From Sphingomonas sp. BK235 (lineage in GTDB: Bacteria; Pseudomonadota; Alphaproteobacteria; Sphingomonadales; Sphingomonadaceae), in the NCBI RefSeq assembly GCF_004345855.1, contig NZ_SLXN01000012.1, forward strand, positions 1 through 64,000: a DNA stretch of 64,000 bases, written 5' to 3'. How positions within the stretch are numbered: the first letter of the stretch is position 1; each line of letters begins with the position of its first letter. Below, piece by piece: positions 43,947-52,600 of this stretch. A model generated the notes under the pieces. That model searched no databases. It was not told where the DNA came from and saw only the letters and a program-made list of their open reading frames with translations. Both the position numbers and the translations under genes were made by a program.

Positions 43947-44747
43947 TCAGCCGATGTTGCTGACGACCAGCTCTGTGACGCGCTTCGCCGTGCCCATCGC
44001 CTTGGTCGCGATCGACCAGGCAACATCGACGTCCACGGTGCGGAAGCGGCTGAATACCGCGCGCGAGCCTTCCGTCGCGTTAATCGACAGCACGAACTTG
44101 CCTCGGATCCCGGCGAGCTGATCGGCGAGCTGCTCGAAGTCGCCGCGCGCGAACACGTCGGCGCCGTAATCGTCCTCGCAGCCCCAGTAGGGTGGGTCGA
44201 GGTAGAAGAGCGTCTCGCCCGAGTCGTATCGCCGGATCAGGTCGGCATAGGGCAGCCGCTCGATCGTGACCGGCGCCAGGCGGGCGCCGAGCGCGCGGAT
44301 CTCCGCGCGGAGCTTCCCATAGTTGAAGCGCGACGGCGTGTTCCGGTCGACGCCGAAGGTCCGGCCGGTGACCTTCCCGCCGAATGAGATGCGTTGGAGG
44401 TAGAGGAAACGCGCAGCGCGCTCGATGTCCGTCAGCGTGTCCGGGTCGACCAGGCGCTGCCGCTCGAACTCGTCGCGGCTGGTGAGCAGCAGCTCCAGCT
44501 CGTCGACCAGTGGCTCGAAGTGGCGGCGCACGACGCGGAAGAGGTTGGAGACGTCGCGCGAGATGTCGTTGATCACCTCGGCAGGGGCGGCGCGGCCGCG
44601 GCGCAGGAAGATCCCGCCCATGCCCACGAAGGGCTCGACATAGGTGCGATGCGGCGTGGCATCGATGATGGCGCACAGGCGCTTGGCCAGGTTGCGCTTG
44701 CCGCCCAGGTACGGCGCGATCGGCCGAACGGCGGTGGAGTTAGGCAT
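43947..44747 (-). CDS. DNA adenine N6-methyltransferase, D12 (Dam) class
   Basis: 266 residues. AdoMet-binding motif YVEPFVGMGGIFLR, preceded by APYLGGKRNLAKRL typical of D12-class enzymes, and the catalytic DPPYWG near residue 180. It should methylate adenine in a short DNA site; GATC is the common target of this class but is not proven here. No restriction enzyme gene is adjacent, so it is a solitary phage methylase, likely protecting phage DNA or altering host regulation. Confidence 0.92.
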   Translation of the reverse strand: MPNSTAVRPIAPYLGGKRNLAKRLCAIIDATPHRTYVEPFVGMGGIFLRRGRAAPAEVINDISRDVSNLFRVVRRHFEPLVDELELLLTSRDEFERQRLVDPDTLTDIERAARFLYLQRISFGGKVTGRTFGVDRNTPSRFNYGKLRAEIRALGARLAPVTIERLPYADLIRRYDSGETLFYLDPPYWGCEDDYGADVFARGDFEQLADQLAGIRGKFVLSINATEGSRAVFSRFRTVDVDVAWSIATKAMGTAKRVTELVVSNIG

Positions 44748-45171
44748 AGGGGGCTTTCTCTACGGGAGGAAGCGCTCGGCTACGCGCGCGGGATCGCGCC
44801 GATCGGCGACGATCGACGGGCCTGCGCCAGGTCAGCGCAGGATCTCGGCAGCGGCCCTCGGCCGCGAATGTCTGGTGATGGTGCTGCGCGGCCAGCCGCC
44901 CGAACCGGGTGGTTAGCCGCGCAGCACTAGGGAACTACGCCCCGCGTATTTCCCCGAAGGGTCTTGTATTGGCGGGCCACCCGGCGAACCGGCGAAGCCC
45001 TAGTGACCGCGCGCGCGGGCCGATCCTCGCGGCTAAGCTCCGACCGGCGGAGCGACTATGGCAGCGCGACGATCAGCGAGGAAGCCCGATCGACGCCGGC
45101 TTGCGGCCAGCTGCTCTACGGCTTCTTGGATTCGGGGAGGTGGTGAGCGACATTGGGCGAAGGAGAAGCCG
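44748..45171. other. Gap between methylase and hypothetical gene
   Basis: 424 bases. Short open frames occur, but none has a good start site or recognisable product. A small inverted repeat (GCGGCC-ctc-GGCCGC near 44853) is the only structure seen. It probably contains the promoters for the methylase (minus) and the gene at 45172 (plus). Confidence 0.4.
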
Positions 45172-45447
45172 ATGGCGCCAGTCGAGCCGACACGTGGCGC
45201 CGCGATGAGCAGAGAAGCGCAGATGACCCAGGCAGCAGCCAACGACGTGTACATGCCCTGCGTTGATGGCCCGCTTCGCGGCAACCTCGTTCTGGTGAGA
45301 TCGAACGCCGTGGTCGTTGACCTCCATGTCGTTGACGACCAGGGCTGGTCGATCGGCAGGGCAGCGACCTCAGCGGCTGGCTTAAAAGCCGTTCGCTACT
45401 TCGTGTCACGGCGCGATGTGGGGAGACCGGTCCTCAAGACGGGTTGA
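45172..45447 (+). CDS. Hypothetical prophage protein
   Basis: 91 residues from the ATG at 45172, chosen for its GAAGGAGAAG site. The C-terminal half (NLVLVRSNAVVVDLHVVDDQGWSIGRA) looks like a small beta domain. No family recognised. It is the only plus-strand gene close to the late region and is convergent with it. Confidence 0.55.
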   Translation: MAPVEPTRGAAMSREAQMTQAAANDVYMPCVDGPLRGNLVLVRSNAVVVDLHVVDDQGWSIGRAATSAAGLKAVRYFVSRRDVGRPVLKTG

Positions 45448-45522
45448 CCCTCTATCCGCGGAGCAGGTCGCCCACCATCATCGCGGCCAAGCCGCCCTGA
45501 CGATCGCGGGCGACCTCGCTGA

Positions 45523-46740
45523 TCAGAAGAAGCGAGCGCCGGTGACGCGGCCGAAGGGCGCGTAGCTCAGCTCGTTCCCATGCACGCCGTCGGTCGTGCC
45601 GTTGGCCGGCCAGACGATGGCGCTGGTATTGCCGTTGAAGACGCCGACGATGCGCTCGAAGTCGTGATAATAGTCGAAGAGCGCCGGCTGCGTTGCGGTC
45701 GCGCCCAGGGTGCGCTTGAACAGGTTCAGCTCGAGCCGCGTCGCCTCGTTCGCAGTCACCGCCTGGTTGGCCACCGTGGCGAAGCTGTCGGTGCTCGACG
45801 TCTTCGGGAACTCGGTGGTGGTGAAGCGCTTCTTGCCGGCCGGCACCATCGCGCACACGGCGCGCAAGTTGGCGATGATGGTTGCCGCGGTGTCCCCGTT
45901 CGAGATGTCACCGCCGCCGGCACCAATGTTGATATCGCTGAAATACTGCATCACGCGCTGGCGTCGCACGAAATTACCAGCTCGCAGCTGGGCGGAAAGG
46001 GTGTCGCCCTGAACCGAGAGCTGCATCATCGGCACGAGGTCGCCGTAGAAGCGCTCGAACGGGCCAAAGGCATTGCCGATCGTCAGCGTGTCGCCGAGGC
46101 CGCTCTCGTGGCTGTCACCGACCAGGAGCACGCTGCGATAGGTGGTGTCGTCGAGTACGGCCGGGAAGTAGCCGAGGCCGTTGAACGGCGTCGGCAGCGA
46201 CTGACCCGGGGCGGTCGGGTTGGGCGGCGGCGCGCCGAACTGCATCGCGCAGCCGATCGACGGGCTCGGGTTGGGATGGCGCATCTGCGTCGACAGCGCG
46301 AGCGGGCCGTTGATCTCGGTCCACACGCGGAACGATGCGCCGCGCGGGATCTCGACCGGACCACAGTCGATCACGACGTCAGCGCCGGGCTCCGCGGCGC
46401 CGGCGAAGGGACCGTAGAGCGCGCCCGCGGCGCCGATCGGATATTCGATCCAGTTGTTGTAGCTCGCCGCCGCAGAAGCGTTGATCTCGTTGAAGTTGGT
46501 CGGGCTTAGGTACCAGTTGCTGTGCAGCACGCGCGGGCGCGAGATCGGCGCCGCCGCGCGATACGTCACATACGACAGCGCACGCGTGTTGCTGGCGCCC
46601 TGCCCGGTGCTGATGCGCGGCCCCAGGCCGACGACGGCACCGAGGCTGTTGGAAGGCTTCTGCGTCGTGGAACCCCCCAGCGACGCCGCGGGGATGAGCT
46701 TCGTGACGCCGTCGCGGATGATGCGGATGAGGTCGGCCAT
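45523..46740 (-). CDS. Phage tail-associated SGNH/GDSL hydrolase
   Basis: 405 residues. The N-terminal ~190 residues are an adhesin-like beta region. The C-terminal half has the SGNH hydrolase motifs: LLVGDSHESG near residue 208 (Ser nucleophile), a conserved-looking GGGDISNGD block, and DGVHGN near residue 386 (Asp and His). Such domains in tail proteins remove acetyl or other ester groups from surface polysaccharides. It is at the distal end of the late operon, next to the lysis genes. Confidence 0.75.
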   Translation of the reverse strand: MADLIRIIRDGVTKLIPAASLGGSTTQKPSNSLGAVVGLGPRISTGQGASNTRALSYVTYRAAAPISRPRVLHSNWYLSPTNFNEINASAAASYNNWIEYPIGAAGALYGPFAGAAEPGADVVIDCGPVEIPRGASFRVWTEINGPLALSTQMRHPNPSPSIGCAMQFGAPPPNPTAPGQSLPTPFNGLGYFPAVLDDTTYRSVLLVGDSHESGLGDTLTIGNAFGPFERFYGDLVPMMQLSVQGDTLSAQLRAGNFVRRQRVMQYFSDINIGAGGGDISNGDTAATIIANLRAVCAMVPAGKKRFTTTEFPKTSSTDSFATVANQAVTANEATRLELNLFKRTLGATATQPALFDYYHDFERIVGVFNGNTSAIVWPANGTTDGVHGNELSYAPFGRVTGARFF

Positions 46741-46770
46741 TGGTGTTTCCTTCTCGTGAGGAGGGCGGTG

Positions 46771-47076
46771 TCAGCGAGCTTGCGACAGCTCGGAGGCGGT
46801 GAGCGGCACGATGCCGGTCGGCCATGCGTCGATCAGGAGCCGGCGCTTCGCCTCGCAGCTCGAGACGTCGAGGCCGCGATCGCGGATCGCGCTCTCGGCG
46901 TCGGCCGAGCTGGCGCTACCGTCCGATTGGCGGGGGACCGGCGACAGGCTGCACGGCTGGAGCGCCTGCGCCGGCGGTCCCTTCACCCGCACCGGCAAGG
47001 GCGGCATCGAGCGCATCGATGGCGCGCACGCGGTCAGCGCCGAGGCACTGAGCCCGGCCAGCATCAGTCTGAGCAT
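46771..47076 (-). CDS. Outer-membrane spanin lipoprotein (Rz1-like)
   Basis: 101 residues with lipobox LTAC (Cys17) and a Pro-rich segment after it, the mark of o-spanins. GAGGGAAT precedes the ATG. It overlaps the i-spanin gene by 161 bases in another frame. Spanins fuse the inner and outer membranes at the end of lysis. Confidence 0.75.
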   Translation of the reverse strand: MLRLMLAGLSASALTACAPSMRSMPPLPVRVKGPPAQALQPCSLSPVPRQSDGSASSADAESAIRDRGLDVSSCEAKRRLLIDAWPTGIVPLTASELSQAR

Positions 47077-47365
47077 ATTCCCTCACGGTGTCTTTCGAGT
47101 GGATGATCAGCGGCGCGCGCGCGGCGAGCCTGTCGGCGAAGGTCGACGTCGCGGCCGCCTCGCGCTGCGCGTTCGCCGCAACGAGCTCCGCGCGCTCGCG
47201 GCGCGCGCGCTCGGCCGCGGCGGTCGCCTGGCTACGCTCGAGCGCCAGGTCGTGGCGCGCGTCGGCGAGCTGAGCGCGAAGGATGACGGCGGCGATCGCC
47301 AGGCCTGCGATCGGCAGCAGCGGCCAGAAGCGGCGCAGCAGCGCCAGCACGGCGGTCGGGCTCAC
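46916..47365 (-). CDS. Inner-membrane spanin (Rz-like)
   Basis: 149 residues, GTG start overlapping the endolysin stop (GTGA). One N-terminal transmembrane helix (FWPLLPIAGLAIAAVILRA) is followed by a long helical periplasmic part (residues ~30-85), as in Rz proteins. It forms the partner of the lipoprotein at 46771-47076. Confidence 0.75.
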   Translation of the reverse strand: MSPTAVLALLRRFWPLLPIAGLAIAAVILRAQLADARHDLALERSQATAAAERARRERAELVAANAQREAAATSTFADRLAARAPLIIHSKDTVREYAQTDAGRAQCLGADRVRAIDALDAALAGAGEGTAGAGAPAVQPVAGPPPIGR

Positions 47366-48135
47366 GCCTTCACCTCGCCGAAGGTGAGCTGCGTCAGCTC
47401 GGCGAAGTTGCTCACGTAGAGCGCCGCCTCGGCGGCGCGCCGGCGCACCAGGCCGCGGTTCTTCTTGCCCTTGACCAGGACGAAGAGCCCGAAGGCGCGC
47501 GCGGCCGCGTCGATCTCGCCGGCGCGATGGTAGCGCAGCACGCTCGAGCCGCGGAACGCCTTGATCCCGATGTTGTAGGCGAGCGCCACCATGGCGCCGA
47601 ACTGCGCCGCGGTGACCGGCGCGCGGCCGATCGCCGCCATCACCGGCGCGGCGAAGTCGCGCGCGAGCAGCTGCTCGAACATCGCGTCGGCCTGCTCCCG
47701 GGTGATGCGGTCGCCCGACCTCACCTTCCGGCCGTCGGGATAGTAGGTCATCCCCCAGCCGATCGTCCATTTGCCGGCCGGGCAGAGGTAGGCGGTGAGC
47801 ACGCAGCGCTCGAAGTGGTGGAGGAGAGCGGTCGCGACCGGGCCGACCTTCATCGCCGGCGCCGGCGCGCTGAGCAGGCCAAGCCGGTGCGCGGCCGCCG
47901 GCTGCGGCACGACGCGCGCGATCGCGACGGCGACGAACAGCGCCAGGCCGATCCACGCCTGCAGGTGCTCGGGAAAGAGCGCGCGGACCTCGGCCGGCAT
48001 GCTGAGCCAGCCGGCCTGCAGCGTGGCGGGATCAATCGCGACCAGCGCGGCGGAGATCGCGGCGCCGATCGCGGCGATACGGACGGACCAGGCGTGCGCG
48101 GCGGCGCGCGCGCGCTCGAGGATGAGCGGCGACAT
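47362..48135 (-). CDS. Endolysin: GH24 lysozyme fused to an N-terminal holin-like membrane domain
   Basis: 257 residues. Residues ~1-80 contain two hydrophobic helices and the pattern AWSVRIAAIGAAISAALVAIDPATL ... LFVAVAIARVVPQP, which resembles the small stand-alone phage membrane proteins of the DUF7940 type. Residues ~95-250 form a GH24 lysozyme with catalytic Glu in HHFERCVL, then WTIGWGMTYY. It cleaves peptidoglycan. The membrane part suggests a membrane-tethered enzyme, a signal-anchor-like endolysin, or a holin-enzyme fusion. Confidence 0.85.
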   Translation of the reverse strand: MSPLILERARAAAHAWSVRIAAIGAAISAALVAIDPATLQAGWLSMPAEVRALFPEHLQAWIGLALFVAVAIARVVPQPAAAHRLGLLSAPAPAMKVGPVATALLHHFERCVLTAYLCPAGKWTIGWGMTYYPDGRKVRSGDRITREQADAMFEQLLARDFAAPVMAAIGRAPVTAAQFGAMVALAYNIGIKAFRGSSVLRYHRAGEIDAAARAFGLFVLVKGKKNRGLVRRRAAEAALYVSNFAELTQLTFGEVKA

Positions 48136-48159
48136 GGGTGTTTCCCTTCGGTGGTGAGG

Positions 48160-48441
48160 TCAGGGCCGCTCGGAGGTCCGGCGGATGAGCAGGTCGAGCT
48201 TGGCGTTGATCGCCGCGAGGTCGGCTTTCATGTCGCTCTGCTCGACATCCCGCGTGTCGGCGCGCTGCTCGAGCTTCTCGATGCGCTGGCTGTTGCTCTC
48301 GACCCGGCCGAGGATCTTGCCTCCGCCGAGCAGGAGCCCGACGACCGTGATGATCAGGGCGATCGCGGGTACGAGATCCTTCCAGGAGGCGCGCGCGGGC
48401 GGCGCCACGACGACGGCCGTGGCGGAGGGGGTGTCGGTCAT
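48160..48441 (-). CDS. Small phage membrane protein with coiled coil
   Basis: 93 residues. One transmembrane helix (LVPAIALIITVVGLLLGGG) followed by a coiled coil (residues ~50-85). A GGAG site precedes the ATG at 48441. Position next to the endolysin suggests a holin or lysis-associated role, but this is not certain. Confidence 0.65.
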   Translation of the reverse strand: MTDTPSATAVVVAPPARASWKDLVPAIALIITVVGLLLGGGKILGRVESNSQRIEKLEQRADTRDVEQSDMKADLAAINAKLDLLIRRTSERP

Positions 48442-48464
48442 GAGGATCTCCGCGCGCGGTGGCG

Positions 48465-48761
48465 CTAGGGGGTTGGTGCGTCGCCCAGGAAGGCGGTCTC
48501 GACGTTGCGCCGGCAGTGACCGGGCTCCTCGCCGAGCAGGAGGAACAGGGTGTCGATCGCGGGCGCGAGGATCCGCGCCCACCAGACGCCGCGCAGCTCG
48601 CCGCGGCCGACGTAGCTGCTGATCGTCTCGTCGGCCGACGGGCAGGTACTGGTCAGGCCGAGGATGAAGACCGCGCCGACGATGAGGACCTGCGCGAGTT
48701 GGTCGATCGAGACGAGGACCTGGCGCGCTACCGCCGCGACGCGCGCGATCAGGCGGGCCAC
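48465..48761 (-). CDS. Small phage membrane protein
   Basis: 98 residues from the GTG at 48761, which overlaps the end of the upstream gene by 13 bases. It contains a hydrophobic helix (LAQVLIVGAVFILGL) and the stretch ADETISSYVGR ... PGHCRRNVE, which recurs in small proteins of lysis or tail-end regions of proteobacterial prophages. A holin-like role is possible. Confidence 0.65.
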   Translation of the reverse strand: MARLIARVAAVARQVLVSIDQLAQVLIVGAVFILGLTSTCPSADETISSYVGRGELRGVWWARILAPAIDTLFLLLGEEPGHCRRNVETAFLGDAPTP

Positions 48762-49255
48762 TGCAGCTCGGCCGCGGCGACGATCGCGCCGAAGGTTTCC
48801 GCCGCGGCGACCGAGGTCTTCGCGCCCATGCGCATCCCTTCGATCTCGGCACCGACCATCACCCAGGCGTCGGCCTGGCTGATCACCTCGGCGGCGAGAT
48901 CCGCCAGCGTCATCGATCGTGCCGCGGCCTCGCGGGTGAGAAACGGAACCGCCACGCTGTTGTCGATCGACCAGGCGCGCGCCTCCGCCTCCTTGCGGGT
49001 GTAGGTGATCGCTTGGCCGGCGCCGGGCGTCAGGAAGCGCATGCGCAGCGCCTCGGCCGATTGGTCGACCTTCCGGCAGGCGAACGTGCGCAGCACCTCG
49101 AGGTCGAGCTGAGCGGTGCGAACCACCTCCATCGGCACGACCGCGAGCGACAGACCCTCCGGAATCTCTTGCAGCGCAGACGCGCCGGCCGGCCCAGAGC
49201 CACGCCACCGCTCGTTGCCATCGATTGGATCGTAGATCACCCAGAATTCAGCCAT
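48749..49255 (-). CDS. Phage tail-region protein, tail-fibre-assembly-like
   Basis: 168 residues. The N-terminus (EFWVIYDPIDGNERWRGSG) and the C-terminal part (YTRKEAEARAWSIDNSV, repeated Ala-rich helices) resemble DUF4376/tail-fibre-assembly proteins that help fold fibres. The assignment is by pattern and position only. Confidence 0.6.
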   Translation of the reverse strand: MAEFWVIYDPIDGNERWRGSGPAGASALQEIPEGLSLAVVPMEVVRTAQLDLEVLRTFACRKVDQSAEALRMRFLTPGAGQAITYTRKEAEARAWSIDNSVAVPFLTREAAARSMTLADLAAEVISQADAWVMVGAEIEGMRMGAKTSVAAAETFGAIVAAAELQWPA

Positions 49256-49267
49256 GATCCGCGCTCC

Positions 49268-49561
49268 TCAGCAAACGGCCCGAGTCACGACGACGTCGGT
49301 CTGCGGGAATTGGTACCGGCCGAGATCCGCACCATCGAAGACCTCGACGACGCGGACCTCGCGCCCGTGACGGCGCAGGCGCCGGGCTTCGTTGTGCGCG
49401 TCGATCTCGGCGATGCGCATGCGGCCGCGATCGACGCGCGAGCTGCTGCATAGGCCGCGGTGATCGATCACCACGGTGACGGGACGCTGGTCGGCCTGCG
49501 CATGCGCGGCAGACGCAAGAACGGGCGCGGCGAGCGCCGCGGCAAGCAGGATCAGCTTCAT
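49268..49561 (-). CDS. Small secreted protein in the tail region
   Basis: 97 residues with a clear signal peptide (LILLAAALAAPVLASAAHA), then an Arg-rich domain with two Cys in the mature part. GGAG precedes the ATG. A secreted product is unusual within a tail operon. It may act during infection or lysogeny at the cell surface. Confidence 0.6.
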   Translation of the reverse strand: MKLILLAAALAAPVLASAAHAQADQRPVTVVIDHRGLCSSSRVDRGRMRIAEIDAHNEARRLRRHGREVRVVEVFDGADLGRYQFPQTDVVVTRAVC

Positions 49562-49608
49562 GGGGAACTCCGAGGGGCAGGATCGCCCAGCGTCGGCGCG
49601 GCGCGCCG

Positions 49609-52600
49609 CTACTTCTTGAACTCCTCGACCACCATCACAAGGGCGATCTCGGGATTGTCATAGTCGTTGTTCGGCTTTGGCGACTTCGCGCGAGCCTGGA
49701 TGGTGTAGGTCGGCGTGCCGGAGACGCCGTCGAGCAGCTGGAAGAAGCTAAACGACTGGTTGTTGCCCAGCACGTTCGAGACCTTGGTCCAGTCGAGCAC
49801 GATCCCCGTGTTGTCGAGGATCCGCACCTCCATGTAGTTGCCCGCCGGTAGACCGGGCAAACGGGCGACGCCTGCGATGCTGAGGCGAACCGTGCTGCTG
49901 CTGCTCGAGATCGGCACCGTCAGCGCGGCGAGGTTCACCGACCCGCCGCTCGTCGGCACGTTGCCCGATGAGCCGGCCACCTTGAAGAAGGCCGACACAG
50001 CGTTGTTGGCGATCTTGCGGGTGAAGATGGTGCCGTCGACGACCAGGTCGCCGCTGATGGACACGTCGCCGATGATGTCGACGCCGGCGCCGGCGTTTGA
50101 ATCCGCGTAGAGGGTCAGCTGCGCGCGATTGTTGCCGGCGACCGCCTTCTGCTGGAGAAAGGCGCGACTGCGACCGTAGGCGTCGCTCGCCACCGAGGTG
50201 GTGACGGTCAGCTCACCCCGCGCCTGGTCGTATTCGGTGCGGAGCTGGCTGACCGTTTGCGCGACCGCACCGGCCTTCGCGTCGGCGATCGCCGCCGAGC
50301 GGTCCTCAATTCGGGCGTTGATCGTGCGTTGCAGGCCACTGTCGGCGGCGAAGTTGACTTGCGCCTCAAGCGTGTCGACCCGCTGAGCCGCCGCAAAGCG
50401 GTTCGGGAGATCGGAGAGCGTGTCCTCGGTCGTCTTGATCCGCGCGACTGCGGCCGGGAGATCGGTGAGCCGCGCCTTGCGGTTCGCGATCTCCTCCGCC
50501 GAGGCGCGGCGCACGCCGGCCATGTGCCAGCGCAGCGTCTTCGGCTGCGGCTCCGGCCTGAACCCTGACCAAGCCGTCATGGGATGAAAGCGGAGCGCCG
50601 AGATCTGCTGCTCGATCTGCATCATGACCGAGAAGCGATATCGGCGGCCGGGCACGCCAAGCTCCGGGATCGCACCGGTGCTGTCGGGCATCGAGAAGAA
50701 CTCGACGCCGTTCGAGTAACGAATGCTCCCGTTGCTGTCGTACCCGGCGAGGTAGACGCCGGCGCCGAGGAAGGTGCCGTCGACCAGGGTCACGTCGATC
50801 TCGATGACGAACCAGCCCGGCCCGGTGAACATGCCGGGATCGACCCCGTACCCCTCATCGCCGTGATAGAAGCCGCTCACCGCGTGGAAGAGGTTGCCGG
50901 CGCCGCCGGGCCATGCGGCCTCCATGGCGTAGCGGCCGACGATCCCGTCCCGCCGCACCACGGTGCCTGCGGTCTGCGCAGCGAGCCCCCACCCGTTCGG
51001 GATCAAGCCCCGGTTAGCGGGCCAGTCGGAGAAGGTGGCCTGCTGGTTGAGGAATTGCGGCGCGGCGCGCATGTTCGCCTCGACCACCGCCGTGCGGCTG
51101 GCGAGCGCCACGTCCGCGGCCGTGAAGGCGGTGGTGACCTCCTGCGCCTTCGCGTCGATTGCGGTGCCGAAGCTGGCTTGCACCGTGTCGATCCGCTGCC
51201 CGATCGCGTCATCTCGCGAGATGGCCGCCTGCTCGACGCGCGAGACCTCGGCACGCGCCACCGTGTCGACACCCTCGCTGCCCCCGCCGCCCTCGGCGAT
51301 GAGCTGGTCGACCCGGCTGTTGACCGTGTCCGCGTTCGTGAAGGCCGCATCTGCGCGATCCTTCGCCGCCTGAATGCGGGTGCTGGCGTCGGCAACAGCG
51401 CCGTCGATCTTGATCAGCTCTGCGTCGATCTCCTCACGACGTTTCTTGGCCGCGTCGATCTCTGCGATCACCTCCTCAACCGGCCGATCGCCGATGTTGG
51501 TTCCCGGCGGGGCGCCGACAGTCGCGTTGTCCTGCGGCTTCGTACCTCCCGAAACATTATCCCAGGGCAAGGTGACGGTACCCACCACGACATTCGGGAT
51601 GATCAGCCGGTCCGACACCGCGCCGCGGATGCGATAACGAATGCCCACGTCGTAGGCAGTGTCGGTGGTGACGCTGGTGATCTCCTTGCGAAGCACAGAG
51701 GAAGGCTCGATGCTCGCACCGGTCCAACCAACGTCGGGAGCCGCGCCAGTGATGTAGGGCCGATAGTCGAAGACGACCTCGTCGGCCGCCAGCTTATCGA
51801 CGTTGCTGGTGACGATGATCGCCGGCGTGGCGACGCCATTGGCTTGCAGCGTACCGCCGACGGCCGACCAGTCGCCAGCATCCGGCGCGGAGCGATCGAT
51901 GCCCGGCGACGAGAGATCGGGCGTGGGAGGCGGCGTCGTCGTCTTGCCCAGCGCGAAGTCGTGCTTGGCCTTCGTCTCGGTGCGGCAGGTGAGCGTGGCC
52001 CCCATCGCACCGCCGTCGATCTCGCGCTGGCGCACCACGACCTCGCGCCCGATCATGTTCGCCTCGGGCACCTGGAGCGTGATGCAGTCGCCGGGGCGAT
52101 AGCCGAGCGCATAGACCTTGGCCGGCACGACGATCCCGTCGAGCTCGCGCGCGTTGAGCATCTCGTAGAGGGCGATCTGCGCGCCCTGCTTGGCGTTCTG
52201 GATGAGCGGGTAGACGACCTCCTTGGGCCGGCTGCCGCCGTCGATCGCGACGTAATCAGGCACGACGACAGGATCGAGCGGCACCATCTCCCAGCCGTGG
52301 CTTTCGAGACGCACGCTCGGGATGATGGTGTTACGCCGCAACCGCCGCGACACCGTTGCCGGCACGTCCAGGTCGCCCGTGACGTCGTTGGAGCGGATCG
52401 TGCCGATCGACACACGCGGCGCCGAGAAGGCGACGGAGAGCTGAGCACCGATGGGCAGCGGCTCGGCCGAGCCCGCCTGGCAGATCATCTTAAGCACGTC
52501 CCAGGCGTTGTCGGTGGTCGAATAGACCACGCCGCCGACGGTCCAGCCGTTGGCGTCGCAGACGTTCGACCACTCGACAAATGGCGCGAGATCCAGCCCG

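Noticed and set aside
43766..44026. Minus-strand open frame of 86 codons between the zinc-ribbon gene and the methylase
   Set aside because: It overlaps the 3' end of the methylase gene and the H4 hairpin, and its translation is Ser/Arg-rich with no pattern.
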